DNA of 51,258 nt from a bacterium (GCA_027484025.1 JAIXTI010000058.1:1-51258), one strand, 5' to 3'. Numbered from the stretch's first letter, positions 42,640 to 51,258 are shown. Program-made: numbers and translations. The notes: generated by a model not told the origin, from the letters alone.

Positions 42640-43449
42640 ATGGATCGCAACGCCCCCTGCCCCTGCGGCTCCGGCAAGAAGTTCAAGAAGTGCCACGGCG
42701 CCGCCGTGCCCCCTGAAGTGGCGGCGCTTCCGCCGGACGTACGCGCCGAATGGCAGCGCGCCGAAGTGCTGCTGCAGCGGCAGAAGCGGGTGGGCCAGGA
42801 GATCCTGGACTGGGCCACGAAAAAAATGGGCGGTGACTGGATAGACGGGGCGCTCGACGCGTGGGGGATCGCGCGGGAAGACGACCTGAGCGACCTCGAA
42901 GGCGACATCTACATCGGCTGGGTGCTGTTCTCGTACGTCCCGGGCAAGCTTGGCAAACCCGTCGCTGCCGCATGGCTGGACGACGCGGGCAAGCGCACGA
43001 CCGCCGATGACCAGGCGTTCGTCACCGCCGGACTCGGCCTCCGCATGGGCATCTGGGAAGCCGAAACCGTCGAGGAAGGGGTAGGCACCACGGTCACGGA
43101 CAAGCTTACCGGCCGCACAGTGTTCGTACACGAACCAGATCTCACGCACATGTTGTCGCCGTCTGAATTCGTGTGCGCGTACGTGCTGGAAAGCGACGGT
43201 ATCCACGTGTTCGCCGGGATGCACGAAGACACACTCATTCGCCAGGACGGGATGCAGTTCGTGTCGGAACTACTGGCCGAAGCGGGTAGCGATCCGGTAC
43301 CAGACGCGCTGCTCACCGACGCGGCGTGGCAGGCCCGCACCGCACGGCGATGGCATACGCTCGCCGAGACGCTCTACGCCGACGACGCTGACGCTGACGG
43401 TGACCCGCTGGATGAACTCCCCGACGAACCACAAAACGAGGTGCGCTGA
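42640..43449 (+). CDS. SEC-C motif protein
   Basis: A 269-residue protein with the SEC-C zinc motif at its N-terminus (CPCGSGKKFKKCHG, residues 7-20), as found at the end of SecA and in many stand-alone proteins of unknown role. The rest contains WIDGALDAWGI, IYIGWVLFSYVPG and an acidic C-terminus (ADDADADGDPLDELPDE). The function is unknown. The stop overlaps the next start by one base (TGATG), so the two are translationally coupled. Confidence 0.85.
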   Translation: MDRNAPCPCGSGKKFKKCHGAAVPPEVAALPPDVRAEWQRAEVLLQRQKRVGQEILDWATKKMGGDWIDGALDAWGIAREDDLSDLEGDIYIGWVLFSYVPGKLGKPVAAAWLDDAGKRTTADDQAFVTAGLGLRMGIWEAETVEEGVGTTVTDKLTGRTVFVHEPDLTHMLSPSEFVCAYVLESDGIHVFAGMHEDTLIRQDGMQFVSELLAEAGSDPVPDALLTDAAWQARTARRWHTLAETLYADDADADGDPLDELPDEPQNEVR

Positions 43450-44270
43450 TGAACCGCAGGGATTTCGTCGCCACTGGTGGCACCTTCGCCGCCGCCGCCG
43501 CATTGCCCGCCTTCGCCCAGCCGCTTCCTGCCACGCCCGCCCCGCACATGACCGACTCCAACCTCGCTGCCCCCGACGCCCGCGCCACGCGCAAGATTCT
43601 TATCGCCGGCGGCGGCTTTCGCACGAAGTTCATTGGCTACATGGCGCAGCTCACCGGCAAGACTCGGCCGCGCATCTGCTATCTGCCTACCGCCAGCGCG
43701 GACAGCCCGGCCGGCTCGCTGGCGTTCTATCAGTCGTGTGCGCCGCTGAATGTCGAGCCATTCGTGCAGAACAGCTTCATCGAAAGCCTGTCGCAAACGC
43801 AGGGATGGGATGAAGTCCTGCTCAGCATGGACGCGATTGTCGTGAGCGGCGGCAACACCCTCAATCAGCAGGCCATCTGGAAGGCGCAGGGGATCGACGT
43901 CATTCTCCGGCAGGCGTGGGATCGCGGCATCGTCCTCGGCGGCGCCAGTGCTGGCTCCCTCTGCTGGTTCGACGAAGGCACCACCGATTCGCGCCCCAAG
44001 GCGCTCTCCATCGTGAAGTGCATGGGCTTCCTCAAGGGCAGCCACTCGCCGCATTACGACGCCGAAGCCGGACGTCGTCCGCTGTATCAGAAGCTCATCG
44101 GCAGCGGCGAGATGCAGCCGGGATACGCGTGTGACAACGACGCGGGGCTCTACTTCGAAGACAACACCATCAAGCGGGTCGTCGCCACACGCGCGGGCGC
44201 GAAGTGCTATCACGTGAAGCTGGTGAACGGCAAAGTCGTCGAAGAGACAATGGAACCGGAGATGCTCTGA
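43449..44270 (+). CDS. peptidase E-like (S51) protein with Tat signal
   Basis: A 273-residue protein. Tat signal NRRDFVATGGTFAAAAALP, then ILIAGGGFRTKF, SGGNTLNQQAIW, and the nucleophile elbow LGGASAGSLCWFDEG (Ser in SAGS), followed by LKGSHSPHYDAEAGRR with the catalytic His. This is the peptidase E/cyanophycinase family, which cleaves N-terminal Asp dipeptides or cyanophycin-like beta-Asp bonds. Export would be unusual for peptidase E but occurs in cyanophycinase-like proteins. Coupled to the SEC-C gene by a one-base overlap. Confidence 0.87.
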   Translation: MNRRDFVATGGTFAAAAALPAFAQPLPATPAPHMTDSNLAAPDARATRKILIAGGGFRTKFIGYMAQLTGKTRPRICYLPTASADSPAGSLAFYQSCAPLNVEPFVQNSFIESLSQTQGWDEVLLSMDAIVVSGGNTLNQQAIWKAQGIDVILRQAWDRGIVLGGASAGSLCWFDEGTTDSRPKALSIVKCMGFLKGSHSPHYDAEAGRRPLYQKLIGSGEMQPGYACDNDAGLYFEDNTIKRVVATRAGAKCYHVKLVNGKVVEETMEPEML

Positions 44271-45127
44271 CGGTTCTGAGCACCGCACAATGGGAGGCGC
44301 GCGCGGCGGCACACTATGATCGTGTGCAGCCGTGGGCGCGTCCGCGGCGTGAACGTCGGGCGCGCGGTGAAGCGCATCCGGTGTACGACTTCCTCTTCCA
44401 GTACTACCCGTACTCGGCGGGGCAGCTCGAAACGTGGCACCCGGCGCCGCATGAGGCGCTCGAAGACAGCGCGCCGGCGCGCGAACGTTTCCACGCGCCC
44501 GTGTACGTGGCTGCCAACGGCGTCATTCAGCGCGACGTCCGCGCCATGTCCCACGACGTGCGCACCAAACTCTCCGGCGTGCGCGAGATGCTCCTCGCCA
44601 CCCGCGAGCGCGCCCCCAACTTCGGCTGCTTCGGCATGCACGAGTGGGCCATGGTGTACCGTGGCCACGATATCCGTCACGCGCACATCGCGCCGCTGCG
44701 ACTGCCGCAGCAGGAAGTCGACGCGCTGGTGGAGAGCCGGCCGGTGGCGTGCAGCCACTTCGACGCCTTCCGCTTTTTTGCCCCCGAGGCCAAGCCACTC
44801 AACCGCTTGCCGCTCGCCTATGCCACGCGCTACGACCGCGAACAGCCCGGGTGCATTCACGCCAACATGGACCTCTATCGCTGGGCATTCGGCGCGATGC
44901 CGTGGATAGGGAGTGACCTGCTCTTTGCGTGCTTCACGTTGGCGTCGGATCTTCGCGTGCTCGACATGGAGGCGGGACCGTACGATTTGCGCGCTTTTGG
45001 CTTCGAGCCGGTGTGCATCGAGACGGCCGAGGGGAGAGACGAATACCAGCGTCGTCAGCAGGCGTTCGCGGAGCGGGCCGCGCCATTACGCGACGAGCTC
45101 ATAGAGTGCCTCGGCGGGCTTGGTTGA
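44204..45127 (+). CDS. protein annotated in other bacteria as 3-methyladenine DNA glycosylase-like
   Basis: A 307-residue protein with HPVYDFLFQYYPYSAGQLE, WHPAP, NFGCFGMHEWAMVY and CSHFDAFRFFAPEAKPLN, which I recognise from actinobacterial proteins labelled 3-methyladenine DNA glycosylase without clear motifs of the AlkA or MagIII folds. The function is uncertain. Homology begins at STAQWEARAAAHYD; the only standard start before this is GTG 44204, overlapping the peptidase gene by 67 bp, unless a CTG at 44267 or 44276 is used. Confidence 0.65.
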   Translation: MLSREAGERQSRRRDNGTGDALTVLSTAQWEARAAAHYDRVQPWARPRRERRARGEAHPVYDFLFQYYPYSAGQLETWHPAPHEALEDSAPARERFHAPVYVAANGVIQRDVRAMSHDVRTKLSGVREMLLATRERAPNFGCFGMHEWAMVYRGHDIRHAHIAPLRLPQQEVDALVESRPVACSHFDAFRFFAPEAKPLNRLPLAYATRYDREQPGCIHANMDLYRWAFGAMPWIGSDLLFACFTLASDLRVLDMEAGPYDLRAFGFEPVCIETAEGRDEYQRRQQAFAERAAPLRDELIECLGGLG

Positions 45128-45197
45128 AGCGCGGCTATGTCGTGAGGCCCACGGGTTGCACTGGCGCATCCCCCCTCGCTCCATCAACTTCCCCGCC

Positions 45198-46058
45198 GTG
45201 ACTCTCGCCGCTCGCAAGCGTCCCGCCGTGCGCGGAGTGGTCCTCGACCGTTCGCTCGAGGAGCTCCCGCTTTTCCGGCTCAGTGATTCAGCCGATGATG
45301 CGCCCGTCTCGTTCACGACCGAGAACGGCGGGCGCTGGCGCGTCATCCCTGCCCCCGGCGATCGGCTCCCAGGCACGTTCGACCAGGATGTCTACGTCGA
45401 ACTGCTGCACCGCTATCACGAGGCCGGCTCGCCCGCTGACGGCGCGGTGACGTTCACCCTGCACTCGTTCCTGCGCTCCATGGGACGGCGGGCCGACGGG
45501 CGCACCTACGAGCAGCTCCGCGCCGCCCTGACCCGCCTCGAGCGCACGACCCTCGAGAGCACCGAAGGGGCGTACTGGTCGGCACCCACGGGCCCGGCCG
45601 ATATCAGCTTCACCGTGCTGAGCACCGTGTCGGTACAGCGTCGACGCGTGGCCGACCGTGAGCAGCTTCACCTGTTCGGCAATCTGGCCGCGGGCGAACC
45701 AGGTGACGCCCGGGTGACGCTGTCGGCTACGTTGCGCGCCAACCTCGCGGCCCGTCACGTCATTACGCTGTCGGCCGCCCGGTACCACGCCCTGTCCAGC
45801 CCCGTCGCCCGTCGGCTGTACCGCATTCTCGAAGTCGCCCGCTCCGACGGGCGCCTGTCATGGCGCATTACGCTCGAGCGGCTGGCCGAGCAGATGCCGC
45901 TCAGCCAGCGGTACCCGAGCCACCTCACCCGCGTCCTGCAGCCGGCGCACGAAATGCTGCTGTCGGCGGGGCTGGTGCGCGACATCGCCATCCGGCAGTA
46001 CGAGAAGGAATGGCACGTGGACTATGTGCTGGGGTCGCGGCCAAGGGATGAGACCTGA
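45198..46058 (+). CDS. replication initiator protein A (RPA family)
   Basis: About 286 residues. The N-terminal motif LEELPLFRLSDS, then FDQDVYVELLHRYHEAG, FTLHSFLRSMGRR, YEQLRAALTRLERT, and the second winged helix LSSPVARRLYRILEV to LSQRYPSHLTRVLQPAHEML match the plasmid-type replication initiator A family (twin winged helix). It binds iteron-like DNA and melts origins. In a chromosomal setting it may be a relic or a transcription regulator. GTG 45198 is preferred over TTG 45120, which overlaps the previous gene. Confidence 0.75.
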   Translation: MTLAARKRPAVRGVVLDRSLEELPLFRLSDSADDAPVSFTTENGGRWRVIPAPGDRLPGTFDQDVYVELLHRYHEAGSPADGAVTFTLHSFLRSMGRRADGRTYEQLRAALTRLERTTLESTEGAYWSAPTGPADISFTVLSTVSVQRRRVADREQLHLFGNLAAGEPGDARVTLSATLRANLAARHVITLSAARYHALSSPVARRLYRILEVARSDGRLSWRITLERLAEQMPLSQRYPSHLTRVLQPAHEMLLSAGLVRDIAIRQYEKEWHVDYVLGSRPRDET

Positions 46059-46138
46059 GGTCTGATTGGGAACAGCGGCGGGCTGGCGACGTACGTACAT
46101 AGTGGTAGTCTTCAGTTCCTCCCTTTCGTGAGACCCGC

Positions 46139-47746
46139 ATGACCCGCAACCGCAAGGCCGTCCTGGCCAGCCTCGTGCTCCTTCCCTTGCTCGCCTCGGG
46201 CTTTGCCCTGCAGGCGCGCTCGACACGGGGCGGCGCGCAACTCCTCGACCAGGTGCTGACCTTCGTCGCCCTCCGGTACGTGGACACCCTCGACGCGCAG
46301 ATGTTGTACGAAAAGGCCGCGCGCGGGCTCGTGAAGGAACTCAACGATCCCTATACCGAGCTCTTCACCCCCAAGCAGCTCGAAGAGTTCTCGCGCAACA
46401 CCAACGGTCGCTACGCCGGTATCGGCATGGAAATCGTGAAGGTGGGCGACTACGTGACGGTGAACAAAGTCTTCCCCGGCTCCCCCGCAGAACAGGGCGG
46501 CGTGATGGAAGGGGACAAGATCATGATCATCGACACCACCAACGCGCGTGGCTTCAGCACGCAGCAGGTGCAGAACAAGCTCCTCGGTCCCGTCGGCACG
46601 CCGGTACAGGTGCAGTTCATCCGCATTGGCGTGAACCAGCCGGTCAAGCTCGGCTTCAAGCGCGCCGAAATCCATGTGCCCGCGGTGCCGTACGCCATGA
46701 TGCTCGATGACCGCACTGGCTACGTGCCGCTCACGCGCTTCTCCGAGCAGACCACCGAGGACATCGCCAACTCGGTCATGATGCTCACCAAGCGCGGCGC
46801 CAAGGGCGTCATCATCGACCTGCGCGGCAACCCGGGTGGCATTCTCGAAGAAGCGTTCGCCATGTCCAACCTCTTCCTCCCCAAGGGGAAGGAGCTGTTG
46901 TCGGTCCGCGGCCGCGCCGAATTCCAGAAGTTCGTCTCGCAGCAGGATCCTCTCGCGCCGGACATCCCGATCACCGTGATGGTCGACGGCGGCTCGGCGT
47001 CGGCGTCGGAAATTGTGGCCGGCGCGCTGCAGGACTACGATCGCGCGCTGGTCGTGGGCACGACGAGCTTCGGTAAGGGACTCGTGCAGAGCGTGTACAA
47101 CCTCGACGGTGGCTACGCGCTCAAGATCACGACGGGCAAGTGGTATACGCCGTCGGGTCGCTCCATTCAGAAGGAGCGCAAGATCAACGCCGAGGGCCAG
47201 TTCGTCGAAGTCATGCCCGACAGCCTCGAGACCGATTCGGTGCGCAAGGCGCGTCCGGTGTTCAAGTCGGCCAGCGGCCGCACGGTGTACGGCGGTGGTG
47301 CCATCACCCCCGACGTGATCGTGCAGTCGGATACGCTCTCGACCGCCGAACAGCAGCTCCGCCGTGCGCTGCTGCCGGTGTACGGCAAGTATCTCGCGCA
47401 CGTGGCCTACGTGGCCGAGCAGCAGAAGGGAAAGATCACGCCCAACTTCGAAGTGCAGCCGGCGTGGCGTGACGAGGTGTACAAGCGCCTTGTGGCCGAT
47501 ACGGTAAAGATCGACAAGGCTGTTTGGGATGCCGGCTCCACCGACGTCGACCGCAGCATCGAAGAGCGCGTCGCCAAGATCGCGTTCGGCGATACGCTGG
47601 TGCGCCGCCGCAGCCTCAAGGACGACAATCAGCTGCGCCGCGCCATGGAGATCATGCGCAAGGGCAACACGCAGAAGGAGCTCTTCACCGCAGCGGCCAG
47701 CATGCCGACCGCCAAGCCGGGTGTGGCGCGCCGAAGCGGCATGTAA
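46139..47746 (+). CDS. C-terminal processing protease (S41 family)
   Basis: A 535-residue periplasmic protease. Signal-anchor (LASLVLLPLLASGFA), CtpA-type N-domain (LNDPYTELFTPKQLEEF), PDZ (~90-170: GIGMEIVKVGDYVTV, GGVMEGDKIMII), and the S41 core with GVIIDLRGNPGG, nucleophile Ser in GGSASASEIVAGAL (~288) and Lys in TTSFGKGLVQSV (~313). The C-terminal ~170 residues are helical and lack known domains. Cleaves C-termini of envelope proteins and helps control cell-wall enzymes. A good terminator follows. Confidence 0.93.
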   Translation: MTRNRKAVLASLVLLPLLASGFALQARSTRGGAQLLDQVLTFVALRYVDTLDAQMLYEKAARGLVKELNDPYTELFTPKQLEEFSRNTNGRYAGIGMEIVKVGDYVTVNKVFPGSPAEQGGVMEGDKIMIIDTTNARGFSTQQVQNKLLGPVGTPVQVQFIRIGVNQPVKLGFKRAEIHVPAVPYAMMLDDRTGYVPLTRFSEQTTEDIANSVMMLTKRGAKGVIIDLRGNPGGILEEAFAMSNLFLPKGKELLSVRGRAEFQKFVSQQDPLAPDIPITVMVDGGSASASEIVAGALQDYDRALVVGTTSFGKGLVQSVYNLDGGYALKITTGKWYTPSGRSIQKERKINAEGQFVEVMPDSLETDSVRKARPVFKSASGRTVYGGGAITPDVIVQSDTLSTAEQQLRRALLPVYGKYLAHVAYVAEQQKGKITPNFEVQPAWRDEVYKRLVADTVKIDKAVWDAGSTDVDRSIEERVAKIAFGDTLVRRRSLKDDNQLRRAMEIMRKGNTQKELFTAAASMPTAKPGVARRSGM

Positions 47747-47775
47747 GCACACGGCCTCGCCGGTGTGTCGACAAG

Positions 47776-47806
47776 AAAGGGCCGCCAGATGCTGGCGGCC
47801 CTTTTT
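47776..47806. terminator. Rho-independent terminator between convergent genes
   Basis: GGGCCGCCAG (47779-47788), loop ATG, CTGGCGGCCC (47792-47801), followed by TTTTT on the plus strand. AAA precedes the stem, and the minus strand also ends in TTTCTT. It serves the protease gene and probably also the LytTR gene ending at 47816. Confidence 0.9.
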
Positions 47807-47815
47807 GCGTCGTGT

Positions 47816-48616
47816 TCACCCCATCGGCAGTCGATCCCGATAGGTTCGCATGACCGGCAGCGCCACATCGGTCGTCAGTCTCAGTTCGTATTCGCCCGTC
47901 CCCAGCTGTACCAGTTCCCGCACCCGATCGAGCGGTACGATGTACGACCGGTGAATGCGTGCAAAGCGGGACGGATCCAGGCTCTGCTCGAGCTTCTGCA
48001 TGGTCGTGCGCACCAGGTGCGTCTCGCGCCCCACATGCAGTCGCACATAGTTGCCATCCGCTTCGAACCAGTCGACCTCATCGACCTTCACGAAGCGGGT
48101 GCGACGCCCCACCGTGACAGCGAAGTGCACCAGCGACGGTGGCGTGTCGCGGTGTGCCGCGACCCCGCGCACGAGGCGGGCCAGCTCCGCCCGGATTTCG
48201 TCGTCGAACAGCGGCTGCGCGGTCGCGCGCGACTCCATCGCATCCACCGCACGACCCACGGACTCCGTGAGGCGCTCCACACGCACCGGCTTGACCAGAA
48301 AATCGGTGGCGCGGGCATCGAAGGCCCGTACGGCGGCGTCGGCGTGCGCCGTGACGAACACCACGAACGGGCGGAGCTCCGGGGGTAAGTCCTGCAAGAG
48401 CGCGAATCCGTCTTCGCCCGGCATCGACACGTCGAGAAACAACAACGTGGGTTTGAGCACCGGCAACTGCAGGCGTGCCGTGGGAACATCGGCGGCTTCG
48501 CCGACCACCTGCACGCGACTGTCTTGCGACAGCAGTCGCTTGAGACGCTGGCGCGCGAGTGATTCGTCATCGACGATCATTGCACGCAAAACCGGCGATG
48601 TCTGCATCACGCTCAT
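47816..48616 (-). CDS. LytTR-family response regulator
   Basis: A 266-residue regulator. Receiver (~10-125): AMIVDDESLARQRL, phospho-Asp in LLFLDVSMPGEDG, Lys in FLVKPVRVE. LytTR DNA-binding domain (~165-264): FVKVDEVDWFEADGNYVRLH, HLVRTTMQKLEQSL, FARIHRSYIVPLDRV. Overlaps the LytS-type kinase by 4 bp, its partner. Likely target is the RND efflux operon directly upstream. Confidence 0.92.
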   Translation of the reverse strand: MSVMQTSPVLRAMIVDDESLARQRLKRLLSQDSRVQVVGEAADVPTARLQLPVLKPTLLFLDVSMPGEDGFALLQDLPPELRPFVVFVTAHADAAVRAFDARATDFLVKPVRVERLTESVGRAVDAMESRATAQPLFDDEIRAELARLVRGVAAHRDTPPSLVHFAVTVGRRTRFVKVDEVDWFEADGNYVRLHVGRETHLVRTTMQKLEQSLDPSRFARIHRSYIVPLDRVRELVQLGTGEYELRLTTDVALPVMRTYRDRLPMG

Positions 48617-49746
48617 GCGTACTCCATCGGGAAACGCAGCACCGCGCGCGCACCGCCGCCGGGAAGCGTCATGAGCTCTGCGGTCGCCCCCTCTCCGTAG
48701 AGCGCTGCCAGTCGCCCCCGCACATTCCGCAGCCCGGTACCGGTCCCGCGATGCGCCGAGCCGCCGGGACCCGGTCCGTCGTCGTCGACCTCCACCTCCA
48801 CCATGCCCGCGTTGGCGCGAATGGTAATCTGCAGCTGGGACGCGCCGACGCGGCCTTCGATGCCGTGTACCACCGCATTCTCCACCAGCGGTTGCAGCAA
48901 CATGGGCGGAATACGCGCCGTCATCACCAACGGCTCGATATGCGACGTGACCTGCAAGCGGTCATCGAATCGCATGCGTTGTATCGCCAGGTAGTCGTCG
49001 AGCAATTGCAGCTCCTCCGCCAGAGGGACCGTGCGTTGCCGACTCGTCGTGAGCGTCGCCTGCAGCAGCGACGACAGATGCAACAGCATCGCCTCCGCCC
49101 GCGCCGGATCGTGATGCACCAGCTCCGCAAGGTTGTTCAGCGCGTTGAACAAAAAGTGCGGCTGCAATTCGGCGGCAAGCGCATTGAGCCGTGCTTCGAG
49201 CGTCAGCCGCTGCAGTTCGGCGTTGCGCTGCTCCAGGTCACGTGCGCCATGCAAGCGCCGCAACACCAGATACGCAATCGATACGCCGAACACCGCGCAC
49301 GCCGCCCAGAACAGTTGCTCCGGGTAACCCGGCGCCATGACGGCGAGCACGTCGGGACGTACACCGAAGGCATCGCCGGCAAAACGCAGCGCCATCGTGG
49401 AGATCCACGACGACACGAACAGCAGCAGCGCGGCAGCCAGTGCGCGTAGCACCGCATGACGCACATGCTTCGCACCACCTAAGGGAAACCGGTCGTACCA
49501 CGCGAAGAGTGGCACGGGAAGCCACGCCAGCGACACGAAGTCCACGGCAACGAGGCCAAAGGCCTGCTGCCACGAGTACGGGCTGTTGTCCCGGTTGAGG
49601 ACCGCGACAATCCACCCCACCGTGAGCAACTCGGCGAAGATGCCCACCGCCAGCAGTGTGAGCAGCTCACCCTGTGAGATGCGCGACAGCACGGTCCGCG
49701 AGCGCGCGGGTGCAGCGTTCGGCCCGTACTCGAGAGGTAAGGTCAC
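48613..49746 (-). CDS. LytS-type membrane sensor histidine kinase
   Basis: A 377-residue kinase. Four hydrophobic membrane segments in residues ~25-170, a coiled-coil, then the His_kinase domain with LQPHFLFNALNNLAELV (phospho-His) and ATPase motifs MLLQPLVENAVVHGIEG (N-box), EVDDDGPGPGG (G1) and GTGTGLRNVRGRLAALYG (G2). Pairs with the LytTR regulator by 4-bp overlap, and overlaps the RND gene by 4 bp upstream, so kinase, regulator and pump form one transcript. The stimulus is probably membrane-borne. Confidence 0.9.
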   Translation of the reverse strand: MTLPLEYGPNAAPARSRTVLSRISQGELLTLLAVGIFAELLTVGWIVAVLNRDNSPYSWQQAFGLVAVDFVSLAWLPVPLFAWYDRFPLGGAKHVRHAVLRALAAALLLFVSSWISTMALRFAGDAFGVRPDVLAVMAPGYPEQLFWAACAVFGVSIAYLVLRRLHGARDLEQRNAELQRLTLEARLNALAAELQPHFLFNALNNLAELVHHDPARAEAMLLHLSSLLQATLTTSRQRTVPLAEELQLLDDYLAIQRMRFDDRLQVTSHIEPLVMTARIPPMLLQPLVENAVVHGIEGRVGASQLQITIRANAGMVEVEVDDDGPGPGGSAHRGTGTGLRNVRGRLAALYGEGATAELMTLPGGGARAVLRFPMEYA

Positions 49747-51258
49747 ACCAGGCCCTCGGTGTTCATTGGTCCGTGTGGCGTCGCGTGATGCAACGCCTGT
49801 CCGGAAGGGGAGAGAGACCGGCCGCTGACCCGCTGCCGCACACCATCGAGCAGCGCATACACGACCGGAACAACCAGCAACGTGAGCGCAGTGCTGGTGA
49901 CCGTCCCGCCGATCACCGCCACACCCAACGGCGCCCGGAACATCGCGCCTTCACCGCTGCCAATCGCGACCGGCACCATACCCGCGACCAGCGCGACCGT
50001 GGTCATCACGATCGGTCGCAGGCGCGTCGCTCCTGATTCCACCAAGGCGTCCGTCAGCGTCCATCCTCCTTCGCGTAGTTGCTTGGCATAGTCCAGCAGC
50101 AGAATGGCATTCTTCGCCACCACGCCGGACAGCAGAATCACGCCGATGAGCGACATGATGTTGATGGTCATGCCGGTCATCCACAAGGCACCGACGACGC
50201 CCACCGCCGAGAGGGGCAACGAGGTGAGAATGGCCAGCGGCTCGATCCACGAATTGAACTGCAGCACGAGCACGAAATACATCCCCACCACGGCCGCGAC
50301 GAGCGCCAGCAGAATATTGCTGAACACTTCCTGCTGGTCCTTCACGTCGCCGGCGTAGGCCACCGTGACACCAGGCGGGAGCGACATGGATGAGAGCACC
50401 CGATCGATGCCGCTCGCCACATCTCCCAGCGGGCGCCCGAGGACGTTCGCCGTGAGGGTCACGGTCGCGGCCCCGTCTTCATGCTCGATCTTGGTTGGGG
50501 CGCTAACCGCAGTGGCCGTCGCCACCTGCGCGAAGGGCACGGCCTGCAGGCGTGCATCCGGACCTGGCACCTGCAATGGCAGGGCGCCCAAATCGGCCAC
50601 GGACTGACGCTGCGCCGATGGCAGCTGAACGCGCACCTTCCGGAGCTCCCCGTCATTGTCGAGCCAGCGACCGGCTTCGACGCCGGCGAACGCGACGCGC
50701 ATGGCACTCGCCACCTCAGCCGGCGTGAGCCCCATCGTCGCTGAAAGGGCCCGTTGCAATCCGATATCGACAGCGGGCGCCCCCGGACGGCTCGACAGCG
50801 ACACATCCACCGCCCCCGGCACAGTGCGCACGCGCGCCGCGATGCTGGCCGCCACTTGTGGCAGCGTGCTCGCATCCGTGCCTCGCACCTGGAGTTGAAT
50901 GGGCTTGAGAAACCCGTTCAGTCCAAGGTCCATGACGGCAAAGGTGGCCCCGCGCAGTGGCTGCATGTCATCGCGGAGCGCCGTCGCGATCTGCCGCGCC
51001 GTGCGGTCGCGTGTGGCGCGCGCGGACAACAGCACGAGCACCTGGGCCTGCGACACGTCGCCCTCACCACCTCCAACCGTGGTGTACACCGTGCGTACCT
51101 CGGGGAGACGACGGGCGATGGCGGCGGCCGCCTCGGCGCGCGCGGTGGTGTATGCCAGCGACGCACCCGGGGGGGCTTCCACCAGAATACCGACTTCCCC
51201 GCGATCGTCCTCCGGGAGAAACTCGGCGCCCACAAGCCCCGTGGCGGGCAGCGCCGCC
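49743..51258 (-). CDS. RND-family efflux permease, C-terminal half (N-terminus outside window)
   Basis: About 505 codons of the 3' part of an RND inner-membrane transporter; the frame stays open to the window end (ALPATGLVGAEFLPEDDRGEV). Porter-domain signature is followed by TM segments with VFSNILLALVAAVVGMYFVL, LTSLPLSAVGVVGALW, MTGMTINIMSLIGVILLSG and the conserved VVAKNAILLLDYA, then TALTLLVVPVVYALLDG. The family is HAE1/MdtB-like drug or multi-substrate efflux; the proton-relay residues lie outside the window. The outer partner genes are probably upstream (beyond 51258). Confidence 0.9.
   Translation of the reverse strand, partial: AALPATGLVGAEFLPEDDRGEVGILVEAPPGASLAYTTARAEAAAAIARRLPEVRTVYTTVGGGEGDVSQAQVLVLLSARATRDRTARQIATALRDDMQPLRGATFAVMDLGLNGFLKPIQLQVRGTDASTLPQVAASIAARVRTVPGAVDVSLSSRPGAPAVDIGLQRALSATMGLTPAEVASAMRVAFAGVEAGRWLDNDGELRKVRVQLPSAQRQSVADLGALPLQVPGPDARLQAVPFAQVATATAVSAPTKIEHEDGAATVTLTANVLGRPLGDVASGIDRVLSSMSLPPGVTVAYAGDVKDQQEVFSNILLALVAAVVGMYFVLVLQFNSWIEPLAILTSLPLSAVGVVGALWMTGMTINIMSLIGVILLSGVVAKNAILLLDYAKQLREGGWTLTDALVESGATRLRPIVMTTVALVAGMVPVAIGSGEGAMFRAPLGVAVIGGTVTSTALTLLVVPVVYALLDGVRQRVSGRSLSPSGQALHHATPHGPMNTEGLV

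Noticed and set aside
46112..47752. 546-codon minus-strand frame opposite the processing protease
   Set aside because: The plus-strand frame has complete PDZ and S41 motifs; the antisense frame is His/Val/Leu-rich shadow sequence.

Overview
High-GC bacterial DNA from a Gram-negative-type organism. It carries many lipoproteins, Tat-type signal peptides, a hybrid two-component regulator of the HTCS type, a plasmid-type replication initiator A and an RND efflux permease. The overall gene style resembles Gemmatimonadota (Gemmatimonas and relatives). That assignment is inferred from gene content only; there is no rRNA or other marker gene in the window. About 44 protein genes were found, two of them cut by the window edges. 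I saw no tRNA, rRNA, CRISPR array or transposase gene.

Layout. 1-2680 (minus): an LVIVD-repeat lipoprotein and a DUF305 lipoprotein. 2831-4565: a small membrane-anchored protein, then a TIGR04076 protein overlapping an aldo/keto reductase. 4567-16243: three large sensor kinases (two hybrid kinases and one HTCS), interspersed with secreted or periplasmic enzymes: a metallo-beta-lactamase-fold hydrolase, an HExxH protein, an S1/P1 nuclease and a Big2-type lipoprotein. 16321-19866 (minus): glutamine synthetase, an exported Mn-type superoxide dismutase and a GT1-like glycosyltransferase. 19894-30107 (plus): a signalling block with a zinc-ribbon membrane protein, a multi-GAF/PAS kinase, an HD-GYP response regulator, a 331-bp G-rich inverted repeat, an acidic/AT-hook/histone-H1-like protein, a PAS-GAF kinase, an NtrC-family activator and a stand-alone receiver protein. 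30334-37952 (plus): an alpha/beta hydrolase, a MerR-like regulator and a serine-biosynthesis cluster (serA, a D-2-hydroxyacid dehydrogenase, a SerB-type phosphatase, a class V aminotransferase), followed by an ADP-ribosylglycohydrolase. 37972-46058: a mixed accessory stretch with a DUF3568 lipoprotein, an SDR, a Fic protein with a likely autoregulatory promoter, a threonine/serine dehydratase, an esterase, a SEC-C protein, a peptidase E-like protein, a DNA-glycosylase-like protein and a replication initiator. 46139-51258: a C-terminal processing protease, a strong convergent terminator, then a LytTR regulator and LytS-type kinase overlapping the RND efflux permease gene.

The most unusual part is 25106-25541. 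A large imperfect inverted repeat built of 14-bp G-rich tandem units, with a canonical four-tetrad G-quadruplex motif in its central region, begins on the stop codon of the HD-GYP regulator. It ends 4 bp before a sigma70-like -35 box that probably drives the histone-H1-like gene. The second accessory system of interest is the Fic gene. Its AT-rich promoter holds two 32-bp operator-like repeats, and the protein ends in a predicted winged-helix domain, which suggests self-regulation.
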